Shown here: piece after piece, positions 54,128 to 62,759 of the stretch | Numbering within the stretch: the first letter of the stretch is position 1 | Layout of the letters: the number at the start of each line of letters is the position of its first letter | NCBI GenBank assembly: GCA_040752975.1 | Contig: JBFMHF010000005.1 | Location: forward strand, 1 to 64,000 | Direction: 5' to 3' | Length of the DNA: 64,000 nt | Source of the DNA: JADLDB01 sp040752975 | Lineage (GTDB): Bacteria > Myxococcota > Myxococcia > Myxococcales > Myxococcaceae | Translations under genes and position numbers: made by a program | Notes under the pieces: generated by a model | What the model was told of the DNA's origin: nothing | Database searches by the model: none | The model's input: only the letters and a program-made list of their open reading frames with translations

Positions 54128-55411
54128 TCAGGCGGACTTCTTTTCCTTCTCGTAGGTCACCTGCGGCTGGTCCTTCTTGAGGACGACGCCTTCGGTGATC
54201 CGACACTCCTTGACGCCCTCGCGGAACGGGACGTCGTACATGATGTCGAGCATCGCGTCTTCGAGGATGGCGCGCAGCCCGCGAGCGCCCGACTGGCGCC
54301 TGAGCGCTTCCTTCGCCACGGCCCGCAGCGCGTCCTTGGTGAAGGACAGCTTCACCTTCTCGAGATCGAACAGCTTCTGGTACTGCTTGACGAGCGCGTT
54401 CTTCGGCTCGGTGAGGATGGTGACGAGATCGTCTTCCTTGAGATCGTTCAGCGTCGCCACCATCGGGAGCCGGCCGATGAACTCGGGGATCATGCCGAAC
54501 TTCATCAGATCGTCCGGCTCGACCAGCGCCAGGAGCTCGCCCACGCCCTTCTCCTCCCGCGACTCGATCTTCGCGCCGAAGCCCAGGCCCTTCTCTCCCA
54601 CCCGCCGGCGGATCACCTGCTCGATGCCGTGGAAGGCGCCGCCGCAGATGAAGAGGATGTTGGTGGTGTCGACCTGAATGTACTCCTGCTGGTTGTACTT
54701 CTTGCCGCCGCGCGGGGTGACGTTGGCGCGGGTGCCTTCGATGATCTTGAGCAGCGCCTGCTGCACGCCCTCGCCGCCGACGTCGCGGGTGGGCGAGCTC
54801 GAGTCGCCGCCCTTGCGGCTGATCTTGTCGATCTCGTCGATGTAGACGATCCCCCGCGCCGCCTTCTCCACGTCGTAGTCGGCGTTGTGCAGCAGGTTCT
54901 GGATGATGTTCTCCACGTCCTCGCCCACGTAGCCGGCCTCGGTGAGGCTGGTGGCGTCGGCGATGGTGAAGGGCACGTTCAAGAAGCGCGCGAGCGACTG
55001 CGCCAGCAGCGTCTTGCCCGAGCCCGTCGGCCCTACGAGGAGGATGTTGGCCTTGGCCAGCTCCACCTCTTCCGGGCCCGGCGACTTCACCCCGGGGCGC
55101 GGGCGGCCCGCCGGCTTGCGGTGGTAGATGCGCTTGTAGTGGTTGTAGACGGCGACCGAGAGGACGCGCTTGGCGGTGTCCTGGCCCACCACGTAGTCGT
55201 CGAGAAAGGTCTTGATCTCCTGCGGGGTGGGCAGGCTGATCTGCGGCCGGGCGTCTTCCTTCTCGTTTTCCTCCGCGATGATGTCGTTGCACAGCTTGAT
55301 GCACTCATCGCAGATGTAGACGGTGGGCCCGGCGATCAGCTTGCGCACCTCCCGCTGAGACTTGCCGCAGAAGGAACAGGAGAGGTTGACGTGGTGCTCG
55401 CCCTTCTTCAC
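54128..55411 (-). CDS. clpX: ATP-dependent Clp protease ATP-binding subunit ClpX
   Basis: This unfoldase of 427 residues feeds proteins to ClpP. The N-terminal zinc-binding domain has C12, C15, C34 and C37. Walker A is GPTGSGKT (127-134), Walker B is VYIDEIDKI, and the sensor and arginine-finger region RRVGEKGLGFGAKI is in place. The ClpP-binding loop is IGRLP / GFG-like (LGFGAK). Length is normal. The clpP and tig genes that usually flank clpX are not upstream, which instead carries a gene-free 100 bp and then an unknown gene. Confidence 0.97.
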   Translation of the reverse strand: MKKGEHHVNLSCSFCGKSQREVRKLIAGPTVYICDECIKLCNDIIAEENEKEDARPQISLPTPQEIKTFLDDYVVGQDTAKRVLSVAVYNHYKRIYHRKPAGRPRPGVKSPGPEEVELAKANILLVGPTGSGKTLLAQSLARFLNVPFTIADATSLTEAGYVGEDVENIIQNLLHNADYDVEKAARGIVYIDEIDKISRKGGDSSSPTRDVGGEGVQQALLKIIEGTRANVTPRGGKKYNQQEYIQVDTTNILFICGGAFHGIEQVIRRRVGEKGLGFGAKIESREEKGVGELLALVEPDDLMKFGMIPEFIGRLPMVATLNDLKEDDLVTILTEPKNALVKQYQKLFDLEKVKLSFTKDALRAVAKEALRRQSGARGLRAILEDAMLDIMYDVPFREGVKECRITEGVVLKKDQPQVTYEKEKKSA

Positions 55412-55511
55412 TTGCTTCCTCCGCGGCCTCCTGAAGTCGGAAGCTTACGCCCGACCTCGCGCTCAAGTGAAACTATAGCCACGGGCTGCGCGGCTTTCAC
55501 AACCGCGTCGG

Positions 55512-56135
55512 TCAGGCTTCGGCCTTCTTCGCGAGCAGATCCTCGAGATCTCCGGCCAGCGCGTCGGCGCGGTCAGCCACCGCCCTGGGCACCTTCTTGT
55601 GCGCGTGGAGCTCGGCCGCCAGGCGCTTCGACATGCCCCACAGCCGCTTGAGCGAGGCGAGGTCGGACGAGGAAGGCTCGGGCGGAGGAAAGCGCTCGAC
55701 CAGCTCGCGCCGCAGCTCGCTGGTGGGCTTGTCCTGGTTCCAGATCGCGTCGCGGATCGACTTGTACTCCTGGGCGGACAGCTGCCCGCGAGCCTCCGCC
55801 TGGGCCAGCACCTCCACCACCTCGAAGGCGGGCGCCTCCTCGGCGGCCTCCGGCTCGCGCATCCGCTGGGGCTCGTGCTTGTCGAGGAAGCTGAAGCTGC
55901 GCGTCAGCTTGTCCGCCGTCTGCTTGCGGATCCGCAGCTCCCCCAGCGCGTACGACTCGAAGCTGGGGTAGCCCCAGTCCTGCCACATCGCCTCGTCGCG
56001 GACCTTCACCAGCAGCTTGCCCAGCTCGACCCACGACGACTTGAAGCGCCGGGCGGCGTGCAGCACCGTCTGCCGGAAGCTGCCAGGGGGGACTTCGAGG
56101 GCCTTCCTTCGGAGGTGCTCTTCGGCCTGAACCAT
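55512..56135 (-). CDS. Hypothetical helical protein
   Basis: This cytoplasmic protein of 207 residues is highly charged and helical. The N-terminal 60 residues (FRQTVLHAARRFKSSWVELG, WGYPSFESYALGELRIRKQTADKLT) look like a small DNA- or protein-binding helical bundle. The rest is Glu/Ala-rich coil with a Pro-rich break near 145. The 'YPSFESYA' segment resembles proteins that sense nucleoid or plasmid context, but I do not assign a family. ATG 56135 is preferred to TTG 56150. It stands alone between clpX and the GYF gene. Confidence 0.75.
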   Translation of the reverse strand: MVQAEEHLRRKALEVPPGSFRQTVLHAARRFKSSWVELGKLLVKVRDEAMWQDWGYPSFESYALGELRIRKQTADKLTRSFSFLDKHEPQRMREPEAAEEAPAFEVVEVLAQAEARGQLSAQEYKSIRDAIWNQDKPTSELRRELVERFPPPEPSSSDLASLKRLWGMSKRLAAELHAHKKVPRAVADRADALAGDLEDLLAKKAEA

Positions 56136-56190
56136 GGGCGTCGCCTTCAAGCAAACGGCGCGCGGACCAGCAACAGCCTTCTCGGGCGCT

Positions 56191-57066
56191 TCAGCCCTTC
56201 TTGCCGATGTTGAAGGACAGGTTGACGGACGCCCCCGAGGTGCCCGGCTTGAAAGGCCAGGCCTGCAGCTTCTCGAGCAGGCATTCCTGCAGCCCGGTGT
56301 TCTTGAAGTCCGGGTTGTCGACCCACACCTTCGTCACCTTGCCCGTCTCGGCGATGGAGAACTCGATGGGGATCTTCGCCACCATGCCCGGCTTGGCCAC
56401 GGCCTTGAGGCAGGGGATGAGCGACGGCTTGTGCCGCGCCACCACCGTGTTGATGCCCGCCTCGTCCACCTCGCCCATCTGCATGCCGTCGGGGTCGGCC
56501 GTGCCCGGCCTGGACTTGCCGGGGGAGGGGTGCGGCGGCGTGGTGCCGGTGGGCGGCGGCGTCGTGGGGTTCTTCACCGCGACGGGCGTGGTGCCCACCG
56601 GGCGCTTCGCGTTGCCGTTGTAGTCGACCAGCTCGTCGTCTTCGCGGCGGTGCGCTTTGGAGATGGTGGGCGCGTCGATGGTGATGTCGCCCCAGGCCAG
56701 CTCCTCGGCGGAACCGGCCGACGGCTGGTGCACGGCGAGGTAGCTGCCGATCACCGCGACGACGATGCCCAACACCAGCAGCACCCCTCCGAGGATGGCC
56801 GCGACGGTGATGAGGCGCTTGCGCTGGCTCGCGTGGTGCTCGGCGGCGTGGAGATCGACGCGCTTCTTGGCCTCGGCCTTCGCCACGTGCACCTTGAAGT
56901 CCGGCACGTCGACGATCCGCTTGAAGACGCCCGAGCCCATCAACTGCACTTCCGACACCGGCAACAGCTCGCCCGAATAGAGCTTGTCGATGATCTGCTT
57001 CGACGGTACGGGCCCCAGGATCAGGTCTCCCTGACGGAACAGCCACTGGCTCTCGGTCGGCCCCAT
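56191..57066 (-). CDS. GYF-domain and AgmX/TonB-like C-terminal protein
   Basis: This protein of 291 residues has an N-terminal GYF_2 domain (QWLFRQGDLILGPVPSKQIIDKLYSGEL) that faces the cytoplasm and a membrane helix (AAILGGVLLVLGIVVAVIGSYL, near 88-110). A Pro/Thr linker rich in TTPP precedes a C-terminal domain (IPCLKAVAKPGMVAKIPIEFSIAETGKV, LQAWPFKPGTSGASVNLSFNI) like AgmX/PglI/TonB ends. It is a second member of that class in the window and likely spans the envelope. ATG 57075 is an alternative start with GGAGG two bases away. Either start lies within 10 bp of the truA start on the other strand. Confidence 0.85.
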   Translation of the reverse strand: MGPTESQWLFRQGDLILGPVPSKQIIDKLYSGELLPVSEVQLMGSGVFKRIVDVPDFKVHVAKAEAKKRVDLHAAEHHASQRKRLITVAAILGGVLLVLGIVVAVIGSYLAVHQPSAGSAEELAWGDITIDAPTISKAHRREDDELVDYNGNAKRPVGTTPVAVKNPTTPPPTGTTPPHPSPGKSRPGTADPDGMQMGEVDEAGINTVVARHKPSLIPCLKAVAKPGMVAKIPIEFSIAETGKVTKVWVDNPDFKNTGLQECLLEKLQAWPFKPGTSGASVNLSFNIGKKG

Positions 57067-57073
57067 GTGCGCC

Positions 57074-57868
57074 ATGCCCTCCAGACTCGTCGCAGCGTGG
57101 TGTTGGTACCACGGCGGCGGCTTTCGCGGCTACCAGTCCCAGCCGCAGGGGCCGACTGTACAAGACACGCTGAAGGAAGCGCTGCGTTCCGCCGGCCTGT
57201 CCCGCAACCCCGTGCCCTCGGGCCGCACGGATCTCGGCGTACACGCCCGCATGCAGGTGCTGTCGTTGCGCGTGGTCGAAGGTGTGAGCCCCGAGGAGGT
57301 GGCCGCCCGGGTGACGGCGTCGCTGCCGAGGACGGTGGGGCTGGCGCTGTCGCGGGCCGCCCCGCCGCGCTTCAACGCCGCGTGGAGCGCGAGCGGCAAG
57401 GAGTACCGCTACCGCCTCCTCCTCGCGGACGACGCGCGGTGGGCGCCCTGCGCCTGGCGGGTGGACGTCGACGTCGATCGGCTCGCGGCGCTGCTGGCGC
57501 GCGCCCCGGGCACGCGGGACTTCTTCGCCTTTCACGACAAGTCCAGCACGCAGAAGCCGCGCCGGCTGCGCGCGGTTTCGGTGACGCAGACCGGCGGCCG
57601 GGTGGACGTGCGGCTGGAGGGTGACGGCTTCGGCCGCTACATGGCGCGGTGCCTGGTGGGCGCGGCGGTGGGCGTCGCCCGTGGCGAGGTGCGGGAAGAC
57701 GACTACCTGCGCGCGCTGGAGGCGCCGGTGCCCTTCGACGCGCCGAGAGCGCCACCGCAGGGCCTGGTGTTGTGGAACGTGGAGTATCCGCGGGAGCTCG
57801 ATCCCTTCACCGCGGAGGAGCGGCAGCTCGCACCCGGGGTCCCCGAGGAGCCGCCCTTCATCCCGTGA
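57074..57868 (+). CDS. truA: tRNA pseudouridine(38-40) synthase
   Basis: This protein of 264 residues isomerises uridines 38-40 of tRNA. GGGFRGYQSQP at the N-terminus, the catalytic-Asp motif SGRTDLGVHARMQV, and the later blocks FNAAWSASGKEYRYRL and RYMARCLVGAAVGVARGEV are the standard TruA order. Starts at ATG 57065 and 57074 both lie in the leader of the divergent GYF gene. The first strand RLVAAWCWYHGG favours 57074. A 7-bp hairpin covers the stop codon. Confidence 0.93.
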   Translation: MPSRLVAAWCWYHGGGFRGYQSQPQGPTVQDTLKEALRSAGLSRNPVPSGRTDLGVHARMQVLSLRVVEGVSPEEVAARVTASLPRTVGLALSRAAPPRFNAAWSASGKEYRYRLLLADDARWAPCAWRVDVDVDRLAALLARAPGTRDFFAFHDKSSTQKPRRLRAVSVTQTGGRVDVRLEGDGFGRYMARCLVGAAVGVARGEVREDDYLRALEAPVPFDAPRAPPQGLVLWNVEYPRELDPFTAEERQLAPGVPEEPPFIP

Positions 57869-57872
57869 AGGG
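57854..57872. terminator. Hairpin over the truA stop codon
   Basis: CCCTTCA (57854-57860) pairs perfectly with TGAAGGG (57866-57872) across a five-base loop TCCCG. It spans the truA stop and lies 4 bp from the end of the convergent regulator gene. No U-tract follows on either strand, so termination is only possible, not certain. Confidence 0.35.
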
Positions 57873-57875
57873 GCT

Positions 57876-58040
57876 TCAGTCGTGCAGCTTCTCTTCGTAC
57901 TTGTCGAGGAGATCAGAGATCGCCTCGCGCAGGTACTCGCTCTGACGGATCCGCGTCTCCTTCGACAGGTCCTTCAGGAGCTCCAGGCGATCGCGGTTGA
58001 GACGGAACACCACCGAGGTGAGACGGCTGTTGTCGTTCAT
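57876..58040 (-). CDS. Ribbon-helix-helix transcriptional regulator (54 aa)
   Basis: This small protein has 54 residues, MNDNSRLTSVVFRLNRDR followed by LELLKDLSKETRIRQ and SEYLREAISDLLDKYEEKLHD. The pattern of a beta-strand (TSVVFRLN) and two helices with a basic turn (ETRIRQSEYLREAI) is the CopG/MetJ-type RHH fold, which binds DNA as a dimer. AAGGAGGGTGC directly precedes the ATG at 58040 and is a near-perfect ribosome binding site, which settles the start. It may act on its own promoter. No toxin partner is adjacent. Confidence 0.85.
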   Translation of the reverse strand: MNDNSRLTSVVFRLNRDRLELLKDLSKETRIRQSEYLREAISDLLDKYEEKLHD

Positions 58041-58057
58041 GCACCCTCCTTACAGGT

Positions 58058-58091
58058 GCACACATGGTCGCACACGCTGGGACGGGGTCAA
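58058..58091 (-). promoter_or_regulatory. Putative promoter and operator of the RHH gene
   Basis: TTGACC (minus strand, 58091-58086) is a possible -35. Two copies of GTGTGC, 12 bp apart on the minus strand (58075-58070 and 58063-58058), lie between it and the ribosome binding site. RHH repressors often bind such spaced direct or inverted repeats. The -10 is not convincing. Confidence 0.35.
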
Positions 58092-58116
58092 AAAATGTGT
58101 CGTGGCGCTCCGCTGA

Positions 58117-58674
58117 TCACTCGAAGAGGTACGTGCGGAACTGCAGGCCGACCATGAGTTCGAAGGACAGGCGCAGCCCTGCCCCGCCGCCGAGCTGCCC
58201 GCCCAGCGTGGAGTACACGCCCATCACCGGGAGGAAGTCGTACTGCAAGCCGACGGCGACGCGCGCCCCCAGCGTCCACACCGGGTAGAAGTGCGCCGCG
58301 AAGTCGAGATCGAAGAAGGTCTTGAGCTGCTCGTAACCGAAGGAGCTTCGAACGCCGGCGTAGGCGGACCAGGACGGCAGCTGCCCGAAGAAGGTGACGC
58401 GCGCGGCGAGGCGCGCCTCGCTGCGGCTGGTGACGGACAGGGTGCCGCCCACCTCCACCGGGAGCCGCAGCCCGTTGTCCGTCCCGGAGCCCACCGCGCC
58501 CGTGGCGAGGATCTCTCCGCCGGTCGAGACGGTGAGGCCGAGGGCGCCGTGGTGATCGTACCGCGCCTGGGCCAGCGCTCCGGTGGCCGAGAGCGCGACG
58601 AGGAGCGCGAGCCCGCGGCCGCCGAGCCTGCGGCGGAGCGGCGGTTTCCCACCCACGCCGGTCCGGACGCGCAC
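58117..58674 (-). CDS. Exported beta-rich envelope protein
   Basis: This protein of about 185 residues has a signal peptide (RGLALLVALSATGALAQA) and alternating beta-strands with aromatic ends, closing in LMVGLQFRTYLFE. This resembles a small outer-membrane barrel or porin-like protein. No family is recognised. The start is unclear. GTG 58674 gives a 35-residue leader, and GTG 58737 would make it 206 residues. The final Phe-Glu does not match the usual terminal aromatic exactly. Confidence 0.65.
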   Translation of the reverse strand: MRVRTGVGGKPPLRRRLGGRGLALLVALSATGALAQARYDHHGALGLTVSTGGEILATGAVGSGTDNGLRLPVEVGGTLSVTSRSEARLAARVTFFGQLPSWSAYAGVRSSFGYEQLKTFFDLDFAAHFYPVWTLGARVAVGLQYDFLPVMGVYSTLGGQLGGGAGLRLSFELMVGLQFRTYLFE

Positions 58675-58896
58675 GGGCAGGCTTCCCCACCCGCCGCTGG
58701 CGAGCGCACCGCTCCCGTTCGGGGAGAGCGGTCTCACCTGCGGCGGCCTCCGCGCGAGGAGCGCGCCTCGCTGGTCCGTGGAGTGGATCTCGCCGTCGCA
58801 CTTCGGTCACAGGCCATGAGCCCGTGCCGTCCTCGCTCCTCGACCTCTTGCCGACATCCTGCGCGCTCCATGCCGCCCCCCAGGTGAGCTCTGGGG

Positions 58897-61557
58897 TCAG
58901 CGCCGCCGACGCAACAGGCCGATCACCGCGAGCAGCCCGAGCACGGAAACGCCGTCCACCGCGGCGCAGCCGCCAGGCTGGGGCACACTCGGCACCGACG
59001 AGCCAGGCTGCGTCGGGACGTCCGGGCGGACCACCACCGTCGGCGCCCGCCACACGGCCTGGCCCACGTTGCCCAGCTCGTCCTTCGCCAGCACCGTCAC
59101 CCCGCCCTGCTGCTCGACGGCGGACAGGCTGATCTCCCGCGCGGGGCCGAAGTCGGACGTCTCGCCAGCGCCGACGCGGTAGGCGAAGAGCAGCTTCGAG
59201 GAGTGGCTCACCGCGTCCCACGCCTTCACCTCGAGGCGATCGGTCTCGCGGTTGGGGGCCACCGACACCTCCGGGCCCTCCCAGTCGACGAGGAAGCCCA
59301 CCGGCTGCGGCGGCGAGATGCCCTGCGGGTCCTCCGCGACGCGGGTGCGCACCCAGATGGTGTGGGCGCCCTGGAGGAGGAAGCGCGGGTGCGAGACGGA
59401 GAGCTGCCCATTCACCGCGGGGCGGAAGTCGGACCACAGGCCGTCGTCGATCCGCACGGCGTACTCGGGGCTGCCGGCCTTGCCCTGGGCGTCGACCGCC
59501 AGCACCGCCTCGGGCCACGGCAGCTTCTTCTGCCCGGTGGCGCGCATCTCCTCGGCCTTCGGCATGCGACTGCCCTCGAGCCGCGCGGTGAGGCGGGGGG
59601 CAGACACCGCGCACATCTCGTTGGCGCCCAGCAGCTGCGCGTAGATGCCGAGGTGGTTGTAGGCCTCGGTGCCGGCGATGTTGCCGACGCCCTTCGCCTC
59701 GTTCACCTTGAGCTTGAAGTTGCCCAACGACGGCAGGGAGAAGGGCTTGAGCGCGCTGGCCACGGCCGGCTCTGCAAGCCCGATGATCGCCGGCACCAGG
59801 TCGGCCAGCACCTGCGGATCTTCCGCCAGCATCTCGCTGTTGGCGGTGCGGATGTTGGAGATCAGCATCTTCAGGTCGCCGATCGCCGGCGTCACCTTGT
59901 CGCAGCCCTCGAAGATGAGCGAGAGCGGCAGCGAGATGTCCGCGGTGAGGGTGAAGAGCCGCGCCTGGCGATCATCGATCATCGCGTAGAAGTCGATCGA
60001 CAGCTCCGGCAGCGTGAGGAGGATGAGCGGCTTGATCGGCTTCTTGGTGACGGGATCGTACGTGCCCTGGCCGATGCTCACCTGGGGCGGCCGCGCGGGG
60101 CGCAGCACCACCATCATCGGCGCGTCCTTCCCGTCACGCGACGCGAGGCGGCCCAGGGACGGCAGGAACGTCTTGAACAGCCCGGTGTTGATGAGCCCCA
60201 CGTTCTCGGTGGAGAGCTGCAGGCACAGCGCGCCGGCCTGGTGCGCCGAGTGGAAGGCGATGTTCAGGAAGTTGGTCGACAAGCCCAGGCCCACGTGGAA
60301 CTGAGATCCTGGCGTCGCTTCGCCGTCGAAGTTGGGCGCGGTGACGGCCGTCATCGCGGGCGCAGGCGTAGGCGGCACGCAGCCGGCGACCTGCACCGGC
60401 TGGATCCCGACGCGGGTGCCGAGCGACAGGCCTTGATCGACCGTGACGCTGCTGCCCGCGGCGAGCGAGAGATCCATCTGCGCGCCGGCGGGCGCTCCGA
60501 AGCTGCCGAGCACGCCCCCCAGATCGATCCGCCCCTCGACGCCGAGGAAGCGCGGCACGCACTTGTTGGCGACCGTGTCCCGGCAGATGTCGTTGGAGCA
60601 GGTGGCCTGCTGGTTGGTGCCGTCGGTGGACCTGGGGCAGTCGGCGGTGGCCATACAGGGCTCGCAGGTCTGATCGCCGATGATGGTGCGGATCTGGCTC
60701 TGGAGCAGCGGGGAGATGAGCTGCAAGAGCGTGGTCTTCACGATGTCGAGATCGGCCGTGTCGCAGTAGATGTTGCCGCAGGTGTTCTGCCCCGCGAGCG
60801 TGATGTCCTGCGGCTGGAGGCAGTCAGGCGGAGGCGGTGCTCCCGAGGCGCCGCACACGTCGGAGCCCGTGAAGCTGGTCACCTGGAACGCGAGCAGCTT
60901 GTCCCACTTGGTGTCGATGGTGAACTGGACGGTCGCGCGGATCCGGTTGTCATTGGGCAGCACGGTGCGCGTGTTGAATCGCACGGAACACTTCATGCGC
61001 GACAGACCCAGGCACGCGAGGAAGTTCTCCGACTCGCTGGCCACCTTCACCGCCGAAGTGTCGACGCTCAATTGAATCGACGCCTGCAACCGGTCGGGCG
61101 CCTGGGGAATCAACGAGAAGCCCGTGATGGTGGCCACCACGTTGGCTGGCGAGTCGGCCCTCGAGCCCGAGGTAGTGCACACGCCGTCCTGGCTGCCGCA
61201 GCTCTCGGCGTTGCACCCCGGCATGCCCTGGTCCGCGATCGCCACGGTGATGGTCACCAGGCCGGCGAGGTCCACCGACTGCGTCATGCAGTTCACCGGC
61301 AGCGTCAGCGTGTTGCCCGGCGCGAAGGCGCTGATCAGCGTCTGCCAGTGCGTGTTGAGGTAGTTGATGCCGTTGGGCGACAGGCGGATGTTGATCGCGT
61401 TGTCATTCTTCGGGCCCTGGTACCGGCCCGAAGGGATCGGCGTCATGCCCGCGCAGCCGGTGCCGCTGCCCGAGCAGCTCACCGCCGCCAGCGCCAGGGC
61501 GAACAACGTGACGAGCGAGTGGCGCGCGTGGCGCCTCGCCCGCGAAGTGGAAGACAT
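58897..61557 (-). CDS. Large MYXO-CTERM lipoprotein, possibly lipid-binding
   Basis: This protein of 886 residues has a lipobox-like VSC after a long signal (HSLVTLFALALAAVSC). Two long domains of about 250 residues contain amphipathic strands and the helix LLQLISPLLQSQIRTIIG, which recalls BPI/TULIP-type lipid-binding folds, but the match is loose. Several Cys pairs (CGSQDGVC, CGNIYC, CEPC) suggest disulphides. The C-terminus GGCAAVDG, a hydrophobic helix and RRRR is the MYXO-CTERM signal. If both signals are used, the protein would be lipid-anchored at both ends, which is odd. A promoter is likely in 61558-61668. Confidence 0.8.
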   Translation of the reverse strand: MSSTSRARRHARHSLVTLFALALAAVSCSGSGTGCAGMTPIPSGRYQGPKNDNAINIRLSPNGINYLNTHWQTLISAFAPGNTLTLPVNCMTQSVDLAGLVTITVAIADQGMPGCNAESCGSQDGVCTTSGSRADSPANVVATITGFSLIPQAPDRLQASIQLSVDTSAVKVASESENFLACLGLSRMKCSVRFNTRTVLPNDNRIRATVQFTIDTKWDKLLAFQVTSFTGSDVCGASGAPPPPDCLQPQDITLAGQNTCGNIYCDTADLDIVKTTLLQLISPLLQSQIRTIIGDQTCEPCMATADCPRSTDGTNQQATCSNDICRDTVANKCVPRFLGVEGRIDLGGVLGSFGAPAGAQMDLSLAAGSSVTVDQGLSLGTRVGIQPVQVAGCVPPTPAPAMTAVTAPNFDGEATPGSQFHVGLGLSTNFLNIAFHSAHQAGALCLQLSTENVGLINTGLFKTFLPSLGRLASRDGKDAPMMVVLRPARPPQVSIGQGTYDPVTKKPIKPLILLTLPELSIDFYAMIDDRQARLFTLTADISLPLSLIFEGCDKVTPAIGDLKMLISNIRTANSEMLAEDPQVLADLVPAIIGLAEPAVASALKPFSLPSLGNFKLKVNEAKGVGNIAGTEAYNHLGIYAQLLGANEMCAVSAPRLTARLEGSRMPKAEEMRATGQKKLPWPEAVLAVDAQGKAGSPEYAVRIDDGLWSDFRPAVNGQLSVSHPRFLLQGAHTIWVRTRVAEDPQGISPPQPVGFLVDWEGPEVSVAPNRETDRLEVKAWDAVSHSSKLLFAYRVGAGETSDFGPAREISLSAVEQQGGVTVLAKDELGNVGQAVWRAPTVVVRPDVPTQPGSSVPSVPQPGGCAAVDGVSVLGLLAVIGLLRRRR

Positions 61558-61668
61558 GAAGAGACGACCTCCCTCGGCCAGACCGGGAAAAAGTGTGTCG
61601 ACTGTAGCAGTTGCAGCCCTGTATGTGGGATGCGGCGATCCCTGACTCGGCGCGTCAACGGGCGTCGG

Positions 61669-62574
61669 TCAATCGACGACGGGCAGCGCCAACGCGGAGG
61701 CGGGCAGCGCGTCGTTGAGCCGCCCGGACCGGAAGGGCTCGAGGTCGACCACCACGAAGGAGAAGCCCGCGCTCTTGATGGCGGAAGCCAGCGCGGCCCG
61801 TGTGGAGGGCTCGAGCACACGGGGCAGCTCCTCGGCGGACACCTCGAGCCGGGCGATGTCGCCGTGGTAGCGGACGCGGAAGGTGACGAAGCCGAGCGCG
61901 CGTACGGCCTTCTCCGCCGCGCCCACCTGCGAGAGGCGCTGCACCGTCACCTGCGTCCCGTAGGGCAGACGCGAGGCGAGGCACGGCATCTGGGGCTTGT
62001 CCCAGGTGGGTAGGCCGAGGCGATGACTCCAGGCGCGGATCTCGTTCTTGGTGAGGCCCGCGTCGGCCAGCGGGGACACGACGCGGTGCTCCCGCGCCGC
62101 CTGGTGGCCAGGGCGGTGATCCTTCTTGTCGTCGGCGTTGAAGCCGTCGAGCACCACCGCGAGCCCCAGCTCCCGGCGCTTCGCCTCGGTGATCGTAAAG
62201 AGCTCGTTCTTGCAGAAGTAGCAGCGGTTGGAGGGGTTGGCGGCGTAGCGGGGATCGTCGAGCTCCTTCGACTCCACCAGCACGTGCCGGGCGCCGATGC
62301 GCCGGGCCAGCGCGGTCGCCTCCTCGCGCTCTTCTTCCGCGACCGAGGCTGACAGCGCCGTCAGCGCCACCGCACGCTCACCCAATTCGTCGACGGCGAC
62401 CCGGAGGAGGAACGTGGAGTCCACCCCGCCCGAGAAGGCCACCAGCACGCTGCCGTGCGCCCTGAGCGCCGCGCGCATCGCGTCCAGCCGCGGGGCCGAC
62501 GCCGCGCAGAGCGCCTCCATCTGCTGAGCGGACAAGGCGGGGGGAAGCTGCTCCGTCATCTGCGAAAGCGCCAT
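61669..62574 (-). CDS. larE: ATP-dependent sacrificial sulfur transferase LarE
   Basis: This protein of 301 residues converts a carboxylated pyridinium to its thio form in synthesis of the nickel-pincer cofactor of lactate racemase and relatives. The PP-loop is SGGVDS (48-53). The sulphur-donor Cys is C198 in MPCLASRLPYG, which in Lactobacillus is Cys176 and is sacrificed. The block NRCYFCKNELFTITEAK is also typical. The ATG at 62574 has GAGG eight bases upstream. No larA, larB or larC lies in the window. Confidence 0.93.
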   Translation of the reverse strand: MALSQMTEQLPPALSAQQMEALCAASAPRLDAMRAALRAHGSVLVAFSGGVDSTFLLRVAVDELGERAVALTALSASVAEEEREEATALARRIGARHVLVESKELDDPRYAANPSNRCYFCKNELFTITEAKRRELGLAVVLDGFNADDKKDHRPGHQAAREHRVVSPLADAGLTKNEIRAWSHRLGLPTWDKPQMPCLASRLPYGTQVTVQRLSQVGAAEKAVRALGFVTFRVRYHGDIARLEVSAEELPRVLEPSTRAALASAIKSAGFSFVVVDLEPFRSGRLNDALPASALALPVVD

Positions 62575-62759
62575 CGTGCCCCTCTTGTGCCGCGATGAAG
62601 GCCGCGGCGCAAGCTGGGTGAAAGCCCCTCGGCCGGTCCGGAGAACCAGCTCGCGCCCTCGCTGGACGAGGCGGTGCGGCCTGGACGTCGAGCCCCCGCG
62701 TCCCGTCGACGGGGAACGGTCACCCCTGCCCTTCAGTGGCCCGATCAGCGCCAGCTCAG

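Noticed and set aside
58117..59614. Long reading frame running from the small envelope protein into the MYXO-CTERM gene region
   Set aside because: It is antisense-type noise from GC-rich third positions, and the two proteins lie in other frames with clear signals.
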